DNA of 64,000 bases from assembly GCA_963678705.1 (NCBI GenBank), contig OY783204.1, forward strand, positions 10,488,759 through 10,552,758. The letters are read 5' to 3'. Origin of the DNA: Panorpa germanica. Lineage: Eukaryota > Arthropoda > Insecta > Mecoptera > Panorpidae. Made by a program: the position numbers and the translations under genes. This document shows positions 1 through 11,838 of the stretch, in pieces (position 1 is the stretch's first letter; the number at the start of each line of letters is the position of its first letter). The notes beneath the pieces are model-generated. The model worked only from the letters and a program-made list of their open reading frames with translations, had not been told where the DNA came from and did no database searches.

Positions 1-50
1 GTGCTGTATTATATGCGGACAAGTGTCCCTGCAATGCACTTACATTATGA
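1..50 (+). CDS. Partial array gene (unit 0), end of exon 3
   Basis: The window opens inside exon 3 of a gene copy. The last 16 codons are open and end in TGA at 48-50. It has the leucine at the third-last codon (Pro151Leu in the numbering used for unit 1) that units 1 and 23 also show. Whether the rest of this copy is intact cannot be seen. Confidence 0.85.
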   Translation, partial: AVLYADKCPCNALTL

Positions 51-121
51 AAACGTGAGGAATAATCTTGACTTTAACCTCTTTAATTGTAATACCTTTA
101 TAAATTAAATAATATGAAAAG

Positions 122-127
122 AATAAA
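122..127 (+). promoter_or_regulatory. Poly(A) signal AATAAA of the array gene
   Basis: A canonical AATAAA begins 72 nt after the TGA of unit 0, followed by T- and G/T-containing sequence. The same signal is at the same distance in most copies, for example 1896-1901 after unit 1, giving a short 3' UTR. Copies 10-15 bp into this tract vary mainly in A and T run length. The role is inferred from motif and position only. Confidence 0.65.
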
Positions 128-344
128 TTTTAATTTTAGTAATTGTTAAGTTTTATTTTATTTTTTTTTTTAATTTTATATTTTTTAAATAACAAATCAA
201 AGCAAAATAAATGAATAATAAGAATGACGTATAATAAAATTCGCATTCAGACAGAAACAAAATGAAAATTATGTCAGTTTTTAGGTTACAGTTACTCGAA
301 TATTACTACACTTGCCTTCTTTTCTTCAATAAACTAACAACAGA

Positions 345-515
345 CCCGTGTCCCTGCAATACACCTAAATTATGGAAACGTGAGGAATGATCTTGACCTT
401 AAACTCTTTAATTGTAATACATATATAAATTAAATAATATATGTAATAAAATAATATGGAAAGAATAAATTTTAATTTTAGTAATTATTTAGTTTTATTT
501 TATTTTTTTTAAATT
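345..515 (+). repeat. Ghost duplication of the exon 3 end and 3' flank
   Basis: About 325 bp downstream of the real end of exon 3, the spacer repeats the sequence around the stop codon: GTGTCCCTGCAAT, then codons matching the last residues, with TGA changed to TGG at 373-375. It continues into the same 3' flank motifs, including a second AATAAA at 464-469. It has no splice acceptor or upstream coding sequence, so it is a decayed internal duplication rather than a gene. Every complete spacer has it at the equivalent place. The Helitron is inserted inside one copy, and the BEL element has removed it from the unit 29 spacer. Confidence 0.85.
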
Positions 516-906
516 TAATTTTAAGGATATTTTAATTGCAAAAATCATTATGTACTAAACAAAAAATATAAATAGAAGTAAAAATTTTGCATAAAATCAT
601 AAAATCTATCATATTCCTAAATTGAAAGACTATGTTTACAAATTTTATATTTATCCACTTTATACGTTTATTAATTTTCTATAAGGCACCAAATGTTTTC
701 TCTAAAAATTTATAAGATTTGAGTAATGAACCAGATTCACGTTGGAACAAACTTTTTTTAACAATGCTATTACTAAAATAATATAAATTTATAAATTCAA
801 TCAATAAATACTAAAGAATAAATAAAATATAATGACAGTTGATGACAATTTAATAAATCATTGATAAGGCTTACATTTTTAGTACCACTTGGCGTTAATT
901 TCTTGA

Positions 907-926
907 TGCATAATAGGGAATATGCA
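907..926. repeat. Short inverted repeat upstream of promoter
   Basis: TGCATA at 907-912 and TATGCA at 921-926 are inverted arms around an 8-base spacer, about 58 bp upstream of the TATA-like box. Most units keep both arms, although the spacer varies (GGGA, GGAA, AAGA). A palindrome of this kind could be a factor-binding site, but nothing in the sequence proves it. Confidence 0.4.
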
Positions 927-965
927 CATTTTAATATTTATAAAAATTTAAAGTTGAAGTAGCTT

Positions 966-1018
966 ATTGGTTATTGGTTGGAATATAAGGGGTGTGGTCT
1001 AAAGATAAGCGCTTCACT
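966..1018 (+). promoter_or_regulatory. Core promoter of the array gene (representative)
   Basis: Two inverted CCAAT boxes (ATTGG at 966-970 and 973-977) are followed by a TATA-like box, TATAAGG at 984-990, a CACCC/KLF-like GGGGTGTGG at 989-997, and an initiator-like TTCACT at 1013-1018. TATA to initiator A is 32 bp, the usual metazoan spacing, which predicts transcription from about 1016 and a leader of about 175 nt before the ATG at 1191. The block recurs 207-175 bp upstream of every ATG. Unit 12 has lost one ATTGG. Units 12, 13 and 15 read TTTACT at the initiator, unit 28 reads TTCTCT and unit 29 has extra changes. I see no downstream promoter element. Confidence 0.6.
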
Positions 1019-1190
1019 ATAGTAGGTCGGGGATAGTTTAACTCAGGTATGTTATCACTCGACTGTTCTGCTTTCTTTAGAAACAATTTAATATTTAGTT
1101 TAGTCCTAGACACGACACGAATAACATCGTATCTCGTAGAATTTATTAACTTTTAAAGAAAATTATTTGCAAATCTGACATTTGAGGAAA

Positions 1191-1824
1191 ATGGCTAATT
1201 ACAATGTGCCTTTACCTAAGCCAAGATTGGAATGGTAAGAAATATTTTATTATTTATAGTTTTATTCTTTTATTTATTATCTTAATAATGATTGAATTGA
1301 TTTTTGCAGGCAGTATAGACCGGAACAATTTATGTATAAATTAAGCTTGGCCAAAAGGGCTTTGTACAACAACGTACAAAGCTCTTGGGCCAAAGCAAAT
1401 TTACAAAGATTGGCCTATGATCGAGATGTAAGTTCATTTGTTCAGTTCATTATTAGTATAACGTAAACAATACTTTTAAAGTGTAATTAGCATAATCGTA
1501 TAATGTATTAATTCTATGTTTCAGATATGTTCCATTGAAGTAAATCGTCCGCCCAACTTTAAAAATAAGCTTCGTTGCATGTCCCGCTTAGTAACAAGAA
1601 ATCTCAAAAACACGGATGATATTGACGTAATGATGAAAGCTCTGGCGTTGAAGCTTAAATCGAAAAAATTACATTCAGCTAGAAGCCGTGTTCTATGGTT
1701 CAAAGAGTCATTGTCTGCAAGAAAGCAAGAAAAGATTAACACGGAAGTTGAAACTTTAGAATGTGGTAATTTGTGTGCTCTATTATATGCGGACAAGTGT
1801 CCCTGCAATGCACTTACATTATGA
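1191..1824 (+). CDS. Array gene unit 1: unknown basic Cys-tailed protein, 153 aa
   Basis: Exons are 1191-1234, 1310-1427 and 1525-1824. Both introns are GT-AG: GTAAGA to TTTTTGCAG (75 nt, phase 2) and GTAAGT to TGTTTCAG (97 nt, phase 0). The start ATG lies in GAGGAAAATGG, and splicing joins codon 15 (Trp) across intron 1. The protein begins MANYNVPLPKPRLEW, has a basic helix-prone middle (about 20-130, rich in Lys/Arg), and ends with four cysteines at 134, 138, 146 and 148 (C-x3-C-x7-C-x-C). There is no signal peptide or membrane segment. I do not recognise the family, so no function is given. A nuclear or nucleic-acid-binding role would be a guess from charge alone. This copy is distinctive: Phe98Leu, Arg112Trp, His136Asn, Val140Leu and Pro151Leu compared with most copies. 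Confidence 0.85.
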
Positions 1825-2964
1825 AAACGTAAGGAATAATCTTGACTTTAACCTCCTTAATTGTAATACCTTTATAAATTAAATAATATGAAAAGAATAA
1901 ATTTTAATTTTAGTGATTGTTGAGTTTTATTTTATTTTTTTTTTTGATTTTATATTTTTTAAATAACAAATCAAAGCAAAATAAATGAAATATAAGAATG
2001 ACGTATAATAAAATTCGCATTAAGACAGAAACAAAATGAAAATTATGTCAGTTTTTAGGTTACAGTTACTTGAATATTACTACACTTGCCTTCTTTTCTT
2101 CAATAAACTAACAACAGACCCGTGTCCCTGCAATACACCTAAATTATGGAAACGTGAGGAATGATCTTGACCTTAAACTCTTTAATTGTAATACATATAT
2201 AAATTAAATAATATATGTAATAAAATAATATGGAAAGAATAAATTTTAATTTTAGTAATTATTTAGTTTTATTTTATTTTTTTAAAATTTAATTTTAAGG
2301 ATATTTTAATTGCAAAAATCATTATGTACTAAACAAAAAATATAAATAGAAGTAAAAATTTTGCATAAAATCATAAAATCTATCATATTCCTAAATTGAA
2401 AGACTATGTTTACAAATTTTATATTTATCCACTTTATACGTTTATTAATTTTCTATAAGGCACCAAATGTTTTCTCTAAAAATTTATAAGATTTGAGTAA
2501 TGAACCAGATTCACGTTGGAACAAACTTTTTTTAACAATGCTATTACTAAAATAATTTAAATTTATAAATTCAATCAATAAATACTAAAGAATAAATAAA
2601 ATATAATGACAGTTGATGACAATTTAATAAATCATTGATAAGGCTTACATTTTTAGTACCACTTGGCGTTAATTTCTTGATGCATAATAGGGAATATGCA
2701 CATTTTAATATTTATAAAAATTTAAAGTTGAAGTAGCTTATTGGTTATTGGTTGGAATATAAGGGGTGTGGTCTAAAGATAAGCGCTTCACTATAGTAGG
2801 TCGGGGATAGTTTAACTCAGGTATGTTATCACTCGACTGTTCTGCTTTCTTTAGAAACAATTTAATATTTAGTTTAGTCCTAGACACGACACGAATAACA
2901 TCGTATCTCGTAGAATTTATTAACTTTTAAAGAAAATTATTTGCAAATCTGACATTTGAGGAAA

Positions 2965-3598
2965 ATGGCTAATTACAATGTGCCTTTACCTAAGCCAAGA
3001 TTGGAATGGTAAGAAATATTTTATTATTTATAGTTTTATTCTTTTATTTATTATCTTAATAATGATTGAATTGATTTTTGCAGGCAGTATAGACCGGAAC
3101 AATTTATGTATAAATTAAGCTTGGCCAAAAGGGCTTTGTACAACAACGTACAAAGCTCTTGGGCCAAAGCAAATTTACAAAGATTGGCCTATGATCGAGA
3201 TGTAAGTTCATTTGTTCAGTTCATTATTAGTATAACGTAAACAATACTTTTAAAGTGTAATTAGCATAATCGTATAATGTATTAATTCTATGTTTCAGAT
3301 ATGTTCCATTGAAGTAAATCGTCCGCCCAACTTTAAAAATAAGCTTCGTTGCATGTCCCGCTTAGTAACAAGAAATCTCAAAAACACGGATGATATTGAC
3401 GTAATGATGAAAGCTCTGGCGTTGAAGTTTAAATCGAAAAAATTACATTTAGCTAGAAGCCGTGTTCTGAGGTTCAAAGAGTCATTGTCTGCAAGAAAGC
3501 AGGAAAAGATTAACACGGAAGTTGAAACTTTAGAATGTGGTCATTTGTGTGCTGTATTATATGCGGACAAGTGTCCCTGCAATGCACCTACATTATGA
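2965..3598 (+). CDS. Array gene unit 2, intact
   Basis: Exons 2965-3008, 3084-3201 and 3299-3598, all splice sites canonical, 153 codons open. It shares Lys30 and Gln47 with unit 1 but has the common exon 3 sequence with Leu105. It is a good reference copy for the family. Confidence 0.85.
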
Positions 3599-4738
3599 AA
3601 ACGTGAAGAATAATCTTGACTTTAACCTCTTTAATTGTAATACCTTTATAAATTAAATAATATGGAAAGAATAAATTTTAATTTTAGTAATTGTTGAGTT
3701 TTATTTAATTTTTTTTTTTAATTTTATATTTTTTAAATAACAAATCAAAGCAAAATAAATGAAATATAAGAATGACGTATAATGAAATTCGCATTCAGAC
3801 AGAAACAAAATAAAAATTATGTCAGTTTTTAGGTTACAGTTACTCGAATATTACTAAACTTGCCTTCTTTTCTTCAATAAACTAACAACAGTCCCGTGTC
3901 CCTGCAATACACCTAAATTATGGAAACGTGAGGAATGATCTTGACCTTAAACTCTGTAATTGTAATACATATATAAAATAAATAATATATGTAATAAAAT
4001 AATATGGAAAGAATAAATTTTAATTTTAGTAATTATTGAGTTTTATTTTATTTTTTTTAAATTTTATTTTAAGGATATTTTAATTGCAAAAATTATTATT
4101 TACTAAACAAAAAATATAAATAGAAGTGAAAATTTCGCATAAAAACATAAAATTTATCATATTCCTAAATTGAAAGAGTATGTTTACAAATTTTATATTT
4201 ATCCACTTTATACGTTTATTAATTTTCTATAAGGCAACAAATGTGCTCTCTGAAAATTTATAAGATTTAAGTAATGAACCAGATTCACGTTCCAAGAAAT
4301 TTTATTTAACAATGCTATTACTAAAATAATTTGAATTTATAAATTCAATCAATAAATACTAAAGAATAAATGAAATATAATGACAGTTGATGACAATTTA
4401 ATAAATCATCGATAAGGCTTACATTTTTAGTACCACTTGGCGTTAATTTCTTGATGCATAATAGGGAATATGCACAGTTTAATATTTATAAAAATTTAAA
4501 GTTGAAGTAGCTTATTGGTTATTGGTTGGAATATAAGGGGTGTGGTCTAAAGATAAGCGCTTCACTATAGTAGGTCGGGGATAGTTTATCTCAGGTATGT
4601 TATCACTCGACTGTTCTGCTTTCTTTAGAAACAATTTAATATTTAGTTTAGTCCTAGACACGACACGAATAACATCGTATCTCGTAGAATTTATTAACTT
4701 TTAAAATAAATTATTTGCAAATCTGACATTTGAGGAAA

Positions 4739-5372
4739 ATGGCTAATTACAATGTGCCTTTACCTAAGCCAAGATTGGAATGGTAAGAAATATTTTATTA
4801 TTTATAGTTTTATTCTTTTATTTATTATCTTAATAATGATTGAATTGATTTTTGCAGGCAGTATAGACCGGAACAATTTATGTATGAATTAAGCTTGGCC
4901 GAGAGGGCTTTGTACAACAACGTACAAAGCTCTTGGGCCAAAGCAAATTTAGAAAGATTGGCCTATGATCGAGATGTAAGTTCATTTGTTCAGTTCATTA
5001 TTAGTATAACGTAAACAATACTTTTAAAGTGTAATTAGCATAATCGTATAATGTAATAATTCTATATTTCAGATATGTTCCATTGAAGTAAATCGTCCGT
5101 TCAACTTTAAAAATAAGCTTCGTTGCATGTGCCGCTTAGTAAAAAGAAATCTCAAAAACACGGATGATATTGACGTAATGATGAAAGCTCTGGCGTTGAA
5201 GTTTAAATCGAAAAAATTACATTTAGCTAGAAGCCGTGTTCTGAGGTTCAAAGAGTCATTGTCTGCAAGAAAGCAGGAAAAGATTAACACGGAAGTTGAA
5301 ACTTTAGAATGTGGTCATTTGTGTGCTGTATTATATGCGGACAAGTGTCCCTGCAATGCACCTACATTATGA
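4739..5372 (+). CDS. Array gene unit 3, intact variant (Cys74/Lys78)
   Basis: Exons 4739-4782, 4858-4975 and 5073-5372, splice sites canonical, frame open. Differences include Lys25Glu, Glu30, Glu47, Pro64Phe, Ser74Cys and Thr78Lys. The Cys74/Lys78 pair recurs only in unit 5, marking a two-unit repeat block (units 3-4 and 5-6). Confidence 0.83.
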
Positions 5373-6516
5373 AAACGTGAGGAATAATCTTGACTTTAAC
5401 CTCTCTAATTGTAATACCTTTATAAATTAAATAATATGAAAAGAATAAATTTTAATTTTAGTAATTGTTGAGTTTTTTTTTTTTTATTTTTTTTTTTTAA
5501 TTTTATATTTTTTAAATAACAAATCAAAGCAAAATAAATGAAATATAAGAATGACGTATAATAAAATTCGCATTCAGACAGAAACAAAATAAAAATTATG
5601 TCAGTTTTTAGGTTACAGTTACTCGAATATTACTACACTTGCTTTCTTTTCTTCAATAAACTAACAACAGACCCGTGTCCCTGCAATACACCTAAATTAT
5701 GGAAACGTGAGGAATGATCTTGACCTTAAACTCATTTATTGTAATACATATATAAATAAATAATATATGTAATAAAATAATATGGAAAGAATAAATTTTA
5801 ATTTTAGTAATTATTGAGTTTTATTTTATTTTTTTTAAATTTTATTTTAAGGATATTTTAATTGCAGAAATTATTATTTACTAAACAAAAAATATAAATA
5901 GAAGTGAAAATTTCGCATAAAAACATAAAATTTATCATATTCCTAAATTAAAAGAGTATGTTTACAAATTTTATATTTATCCACTTTATACGTTTATTAA
6001 TTTTCTATAAGGCAACAAATGTGCTCTCTGAAAATTTATAAGATTTGAGTAATGAACCAGATTCACGTTGCAAGAAATTTTATTTAACAATGCTATTACT
6101 AAAATAATTTGAATTTATAAATTCAATCAATAAATACTAAAGAATAAATGAAATATAATGACAGTTGATGACAATTTAATAAATCATCGATAAGGCTTAC
6201 ATTTTTAGTACCACTTGGCGTTAATTTCTTGATGCATAATAGGGAATATGCACATTTTAATATTTATAAAAATTTAAAGTTGAAGTAGCTTATTGGTTAT
6301 TGGTTGGAATATAAGGGGTGTGGTCTAAAGATTAGCGCTTCACTGTAGTAGGTCGGGGATAGTTTAACTCAGGTATGTTATCACTCGACTGTTCTGCTTT
6401 CTTTAGAAACAATTTTATATTTAGTTTAGTCCTAGACACGACACGAATAACATCGTATCTCGTAGAATTTATTAACTTTTAAAAAAAATTATTTGCAAAT
6501 CTGACATTTGAGGAAA

Positions 6517-7150
6517 ATGGCTAATTACAATGTGCCTTTACCTAAGCCAAGATTGGAATGGTAAGAAATTTTTTATTATTTATAGTTTTATTCTTTTATT
6601 TATTATCTTAATAATTATTGAATTGATTTTTGCAGGCAGTATAGACCGGAACAATTTATGTATAAATTAAGCTTGGCCGAGAGGGCTTTGTACAACAACG
6701 TACAAAGCTCTTGGGCCAAAGCAAATTTAAAAAGATTGGCCTATGATCGAGATGTAAGTTCATTTGTTCAGTTCATTATTAGTATAACGTAAACAATACT
6801 TTTAAAGTGTAATTAGCATAATCGTATAATGTATTAATTCTATATTTCAGATATGTTCCATTGAAGTAAATCGTCCGCCCAACTTTAAAAATAAGCTTCG
6901 TTGCATGTCCCGCTTAGTAACAAGAAATCTCAAAAACACGGATGATATTGACGTAATGATGAAAGCTCTGGCGTTGAAGTTTAAATCGAAAAAATTACAT
7001 TTAGCTAGAAGCCGTGTTCTGAGGTTCAAAGAGTCATTGTCTGCAAGAAAGCAGGAAAAGATTAACACGGAAGTTGAAACTTTAGAATGTGGTCATTTGT
7101 GTGCTGTATTATATGCGGACAAGTGTCCCTGCAATGCACCTACATTATGA
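6517..7150 (+). CDS. Array gene unit 4, intact
   Basis: Exons 6517-6560, 6636-6753 and 6851-7150, splice sites canonical, frame open. It has Glu30 and a lysine at position 47, where other copies have Gln or Glu. Exon 3 matches units 2 and 6 in protein sequence. Confidence 0.83.
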
Positions 7151-8290
7151 AAACGTGAGGAATAATCTTGACTTTAACCTCTTTAATTGTAATACCTTTA
7201 TAAATTAAATAATATGAAAAGAATAAATTTTAATTTTAGTAATTGTTGAGTTTTATTTTATTTTTTTTTTTAATTTTATATTTTTTAAATAACAAATCAA
7301 AGCAAAATAAATGAAATATAAAAATGACGTATATTGAAATTCGCATTCAGACAGAAACAAAATAAAAATTATGTCAGTTTTTAGGTTACAGTTACTCGAA
7401 TATTACTACACTTGCCTTCTTTTCTTCAATAAACTAACAACAGACCCGTGTCCCTGCAATACACCTAAATTATGGAAACGTGAGGAATGATCTTGACCTT
7501 AAACTCTTTTATTGTAATACATATATAAATTAAATAATATATGTAATAAAATAATATGGAAAGAATAAATTTTAATTTTAGTAATTATTGAGTTTTATTT
7601 TATTTTTTTTAAATTTTATTTTAAGGATATTTTAATTGCAAAAATTATTATTTACTAAACAAAAAATATAAATAGAAGTGAAAATTTCGCATAAAAACAT
7701 AAAATTTATCATATTCCTAAATTGAAAGAGTATGTTTACAAATTTTATATTTATCCACTTTATACGTTTATTAATTTTCTATAAGGCAACAAATGTGCTC
7801 TCTGAAAATTTATAAGATTTGAGTAATGAACCAGATTCACGTTCCAAGAAATTTTATTTAACAATGCTATTACTAAAATAATTTGAATTTATAAATTCAA
7901 TCAATAAATACTAAAGAATAAATGAAATATAATGACAGTTGATGACAATTTAATAAATCATCGATAAGGCTTACATTTTTAGTACCACTTGGCGTTAATT
8001 TCTTGATGCATAATAGGGAATATGCACATTTTAATATTTATAAAAATTTAAAGTTGAAGTAGCTTATTGGTTATTGGTTGGAATATAAGGGGTGTGGTCT
8101 AAAGATAAGCGCTTCACTATAGTAGGTCGGGGATAGTTTATCTCAGGTATGTTATCACTCGACTGTTCTGCTTTCTTTAGAAACAATTTAATATTTAGTT
8201 TAGTCCTAGACACGACACGAATAACATCGTATCTCGTAGAATTTATTAACTTTTAAAAAAAATTATTTGCAAATCTGACATTTGAGGAAA

Positions 8291-8924
8291 ATGGCTAATT
8301 ACAATGTGCCTTTACCTAAGCCAAGATTGGAATGGTAAGAAATATTTTATTATTTATAGTTTTATTCTTTTATTTATTATCTTAATAATGATTGAATTGA
8401 TTTTTGCAGGCAGTATAGACCGGAACAATTTATGTATGAATTAAGCTTGGCCGAGAGGGCTTTGTACAACAACGTACAAAGCTCTTGGGCCAAAGCAAAC
8501 TTAGAAAGATTGGCCTATGATCGAGATGTAAGTTCATTTGTTCAGTTCATTATTAGTATAACGTAAACAATACTTTTAAAGTGTAATTAGCATAATCGTA
8601 TAATGTAATAATTCTATATTTCAGATATGTTCCATTGAAGTAAATCGTCCGCTTAACTTTAAAAATAAGCTTCGTTGCATGTGCCGCTTAGTAAAAAGAA
8701 ATCTCAAAAACACGGATGATATTGACGTAATGATGAAAGCTCTGGCGTTGAAGTTTAAATCGAAAAAATTACATTTAGCTAGAAGCCGTGTTCTGAGGTT
8801 CAAAGAGTCATTGTCTGCAAGAAAGCAGGAAAAGATTAACACGGAAGTTGAAACTTTAGAATGTGGTCATTTGTGTGCTGTATTATATGCGGACAAGTGT
8901 CCCTGCAATGCACCTACATTATGA
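8291..8924 (+). CDS. Array gene unit 5, intact variant (Cys74/Lys78)
   Basis: Exons 8291-8334, 8410-8527 and 8625-8924, splice sites canonical, frame open. It repeats unit 3 (Lys25Glu, Ser74Cys, Thr78Lys) except that residue 64 is Leu instead of Phe. It lies 3552 bp after unit 3. Confidence 0.83.
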
Positions 8925-10064
8925 AAACGTGAGGAATAATCTTGACTTTAACCTCTCTAATTGTAATACCTTTATAAATTAAATAATATGAAAAAAATAA
9001 ATTTTAATTTTAGTAATTGTTGAGTTTTATTTTATTTTTTTTTTTTTAATTTTATATTTTTTAAATAACAAATCAAAGCAAAATAAATGAAATATAAGAA
9101 TGACGTATAATAAAATTCGCATTCAGACAGAAACAAAATAAAAATTATGTCAGTTTTTAGGTTACAGTATTCGAATATTACTACACTTGCCTTCTTTTCT
9201 TCAATAAACTAACAACAGACCCGTGTCCCTGCAATACACCTAAATTATGGAAACGTGAGGAATGATCTTGACCTTAAACTCATTTATTGTAATACATATA
9301 TAAATAAATAATATATGTAATAAAATAATATGGAAAGAATAAATTTTAATTTTAGTAATTATTGAGTTTTATTTTATTTTTTTTAAATTTTATTTTAAGG
9401 ATATTTTAATTGCAGAAATTATTATTTACTAAACAAAAAATATAAATAGAAGTGAAAATTTCGCATAAAAACATAAAATTTATCATATTCCTAAATTGAA
9501 AGAGTATGTTTACAAATTTTATATTTATCCACTTTATACGTTTATTAATTTTCTATAAGGCAACAAATGTGCTCTCTGAAAATTTATAAGATTTGAGTAA
9601 TGAACCAGATTCACGTTGCAAGAAATTTTATTTAACAATGCTATTACTAAAATAATTTGAATTTATAAATTCAATCAATAAATACTAAAGAATAAATGAA
9701 ATATAATGACAGTTGATGACAATTTAATAAATCATCGATAAGGCTTACATTTTTAGTACCACTTGGCGTTAATTTCTTGATGCATAATAGGGAATATGCA
9801 CATTTTAATATTTATAAAAATTTAAAGTTGAAGTAGCTTATTGGTTATTGGTTGGAATATAAGGGGTGTGGTCTAAAGATTAGCGCTTCACTGTAGTAGG
9901 TCGGGGATAGTTTAACTCAGGTATGTTATCACTCGACTGTTCTGCTTTCTTTAGAAACAATTTTATATTTAGTTTAGTCCTAGACACGACACGAATAACA
10001 TCGTATCTCGTAGAATTTATTAACTTTTAAAAAAAATTATTTGCAAATCTGACATTTGAGGAAA

Positions 10065-10698
10065 ATGGCTAATTACAATGTGCCTTTACCTAAGCCAAGA
10101 TTGGAATGGTAAGAAATATTTTATTATTTATAGTTTTATTCTTTTATTTATTATCTTAATAATTATTGAATTGATTTTTGCAGGCAGTATAGACCGGAAC
10201 AATTTATGTATAAATTAAGCTTGGCCGAGAGGGCTTTGTACAACAACGTACAAAGCTCTTGGGCCAAAGCAAATTTAGAAAGATTGGCCTATGATCGAGA
10301 TGTAAGTTCATTTGTTCAGTTCATTATTAGTATAACGTAAACAATACTTTTAAAGTGTAATTAGCATAATCGTATAATGTATTAATTCTATATTTCAGAT
10401 ATGTTCCATTGAAGTAAATCGTCCGCCCAACTTTAAAAATAAGCTTCGTTGCATGTCCCGCTTAGTAACAAGAAATCTCAAAAACACGGATGATATTGAC
10501 GTAATGATGAAAGCTCTGGCGTTGAAGTTTAAATCGAAAAAATTACATTTAGCTAGAAGCCGTGTTCTGAGGTTCAAAGAGTCATTGTCTGCAAGAAAGC
10601 AGGAAAAGATTAACACGGAAGTTGAAACTTTAGAATGTGGTCATTTGTGTGCTGTATTATATGCGGACAAGTGTCCCTGCAATGCACCTACATTATGA
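10065..10698 (+). CDS. Array gene unit 6, intact
   Basis: Exons 10065-10108, 10184-10301 and 10399-10698, splice sites canonical, frame open. It is the repeat of unit 4 at a distance of 3548 bp but has Glu47 where unit 4 has Lys. Confidence 0.83.
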
Positions 10699-11838
10699 AA
10701 ACGTGAGGAATAATCTTGACTTTAACCTCTTTAATTGTAATACCTTTATAAATTAAATAATATGAAAAGAATAAATTTTAATTTTAGTAATTGTTGAGTT
10801 TTATTTTATTTTTTTTTTTAATTTTATATTTTTTAAATAACAAATCAAAGCAAAATAAATGAAATATAAGAATGACGTATATTGAAATTCGCATTCAGAC
10901 AGAAACAAAATGAAAATTATGTCAGTTTTTAGGTTACAGTTACTCGAATATTACTACACTTGCCTTCTTTTGTTTAATAAACTAACAACATACCCGTGTC
11001 CCTGCAATACACCTAAATTATGGAAACGTGAGGAATGATCTTGACCTTAAACTCTTTTATTGTAATACATATATAAATTAAATAATATATGTAATAAAAT
11101 AATATGGAAAGAATAAATTTTAATTTTAGTAATTATTGAGTTTTATTTTATTTTTTTTAAATTTTATTTTAAGGATATTTTAATTGCAAAAATTATAATT
11201 TACTAAACAAAGAATATAAATAGAAGTGAAAATTTCGCATAAAAACATAAAATTTATCATATTCCTAAATTGAAAGAGTATGTTTACAAATTTTATATTT
11301 ATCCACTTTTTACGTTTATTAATTTTCTATAAGGCACCAAATGTGCTCTCTGAAAATTTATAAGATTTGAGTAATGAACCAGATTCACGTTGCAACAAAT
11401 TTTTTTTAACAATGCTATTACTAAAATAATTTGAATTTATAAATTCAATCAATAAATACTAAAGAATAAATGAAATATAATGACAGTTGATGACAATTTA
11501 ATAAATCATTGATAAGGCTTACATTTTTAGTACCACTTGGCGTTAATTTCTTGATGCATAATAGGGAATATGCACATTTTAATATTTATAAAAATTTAAA
11601 GTTGAAGTAGGTTATTGGTTATTGGTTGGAATATAAGGGGTGTGGTCTAAAGACAAGCGCTTCACTATAGTAGGTCGGGGATAGTTTAACTCAGGTATGT
11701 TATCACTCGACTGTTCTGCTTTCTTTAGAAACAATTTAATATTTAGTTTAGTCCTAGACACGACACGAATAACATCGTATCTCGTAGAATTTATTAACTT
11801 TTAAAAAAAATTATTAGCAAATCTGACATTTGAGGAAA

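Larger units (their letters stand above)
51..1190 (+). other. Representative spacer between array genes
   Basis: This 1.14-kb spacer is repeated, with small changes, before every gene. In order it holds the 3' flank with AATAAA at 122-127, a T-rich tract (about 150-190), a degenerate second copy of the gene's end and 3' flank (about 345-515) with its own AATAAA at 464-469, and an A+T-rich stretch without open frames or recognisable RNA (about 520-900). After these come an inverted repeat (907-926), the promoter block (966-1018) and the 5' leader. No second gene is visible on either strand. Confidence 0.8.
4739..10698 (+). repeat. Two-unit higher-order repeat, units 3-4 and 5-6
   Basis: Units alternate between a Cys74/Lys78 type (3, 5) and a Ser74/Thr78 type (4, 6). 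Stop-to-stop distances are 3552 bp (3 to 5) and 3548 bp (4 to 6). Spacer markers alternate too: for example ATTAGCGCTTCACTGTAG occurs in the promoters of units 4 and 6 only. Confidence 0.8.

Noticed and set aside
1046..1079. CAG/GTATGT ... TTTCTTTAG in the leader, looking like a small 5' UTR intron
   Set aside because: The would-be intron is only 34 nt, too short for normal splicing. It recurs only because the whole unit is repeated.
1521..1808. Antisense open frame over exon 3 in nearly every unit (about 73-95 codons)
   Set aside because: It lies opposite the real exon 3 and is kept open wherever the exon is conserved. It has no promoter, splice pattern or family resemblance of its own, so it is a shadow.
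1776..1824. C-terminal cysteines as a RING finger
   Set aside because: Only four cysteines and one or two histidines are present, without the first half or the spacing of a RING domain. Naming it so would overstate the evidence.
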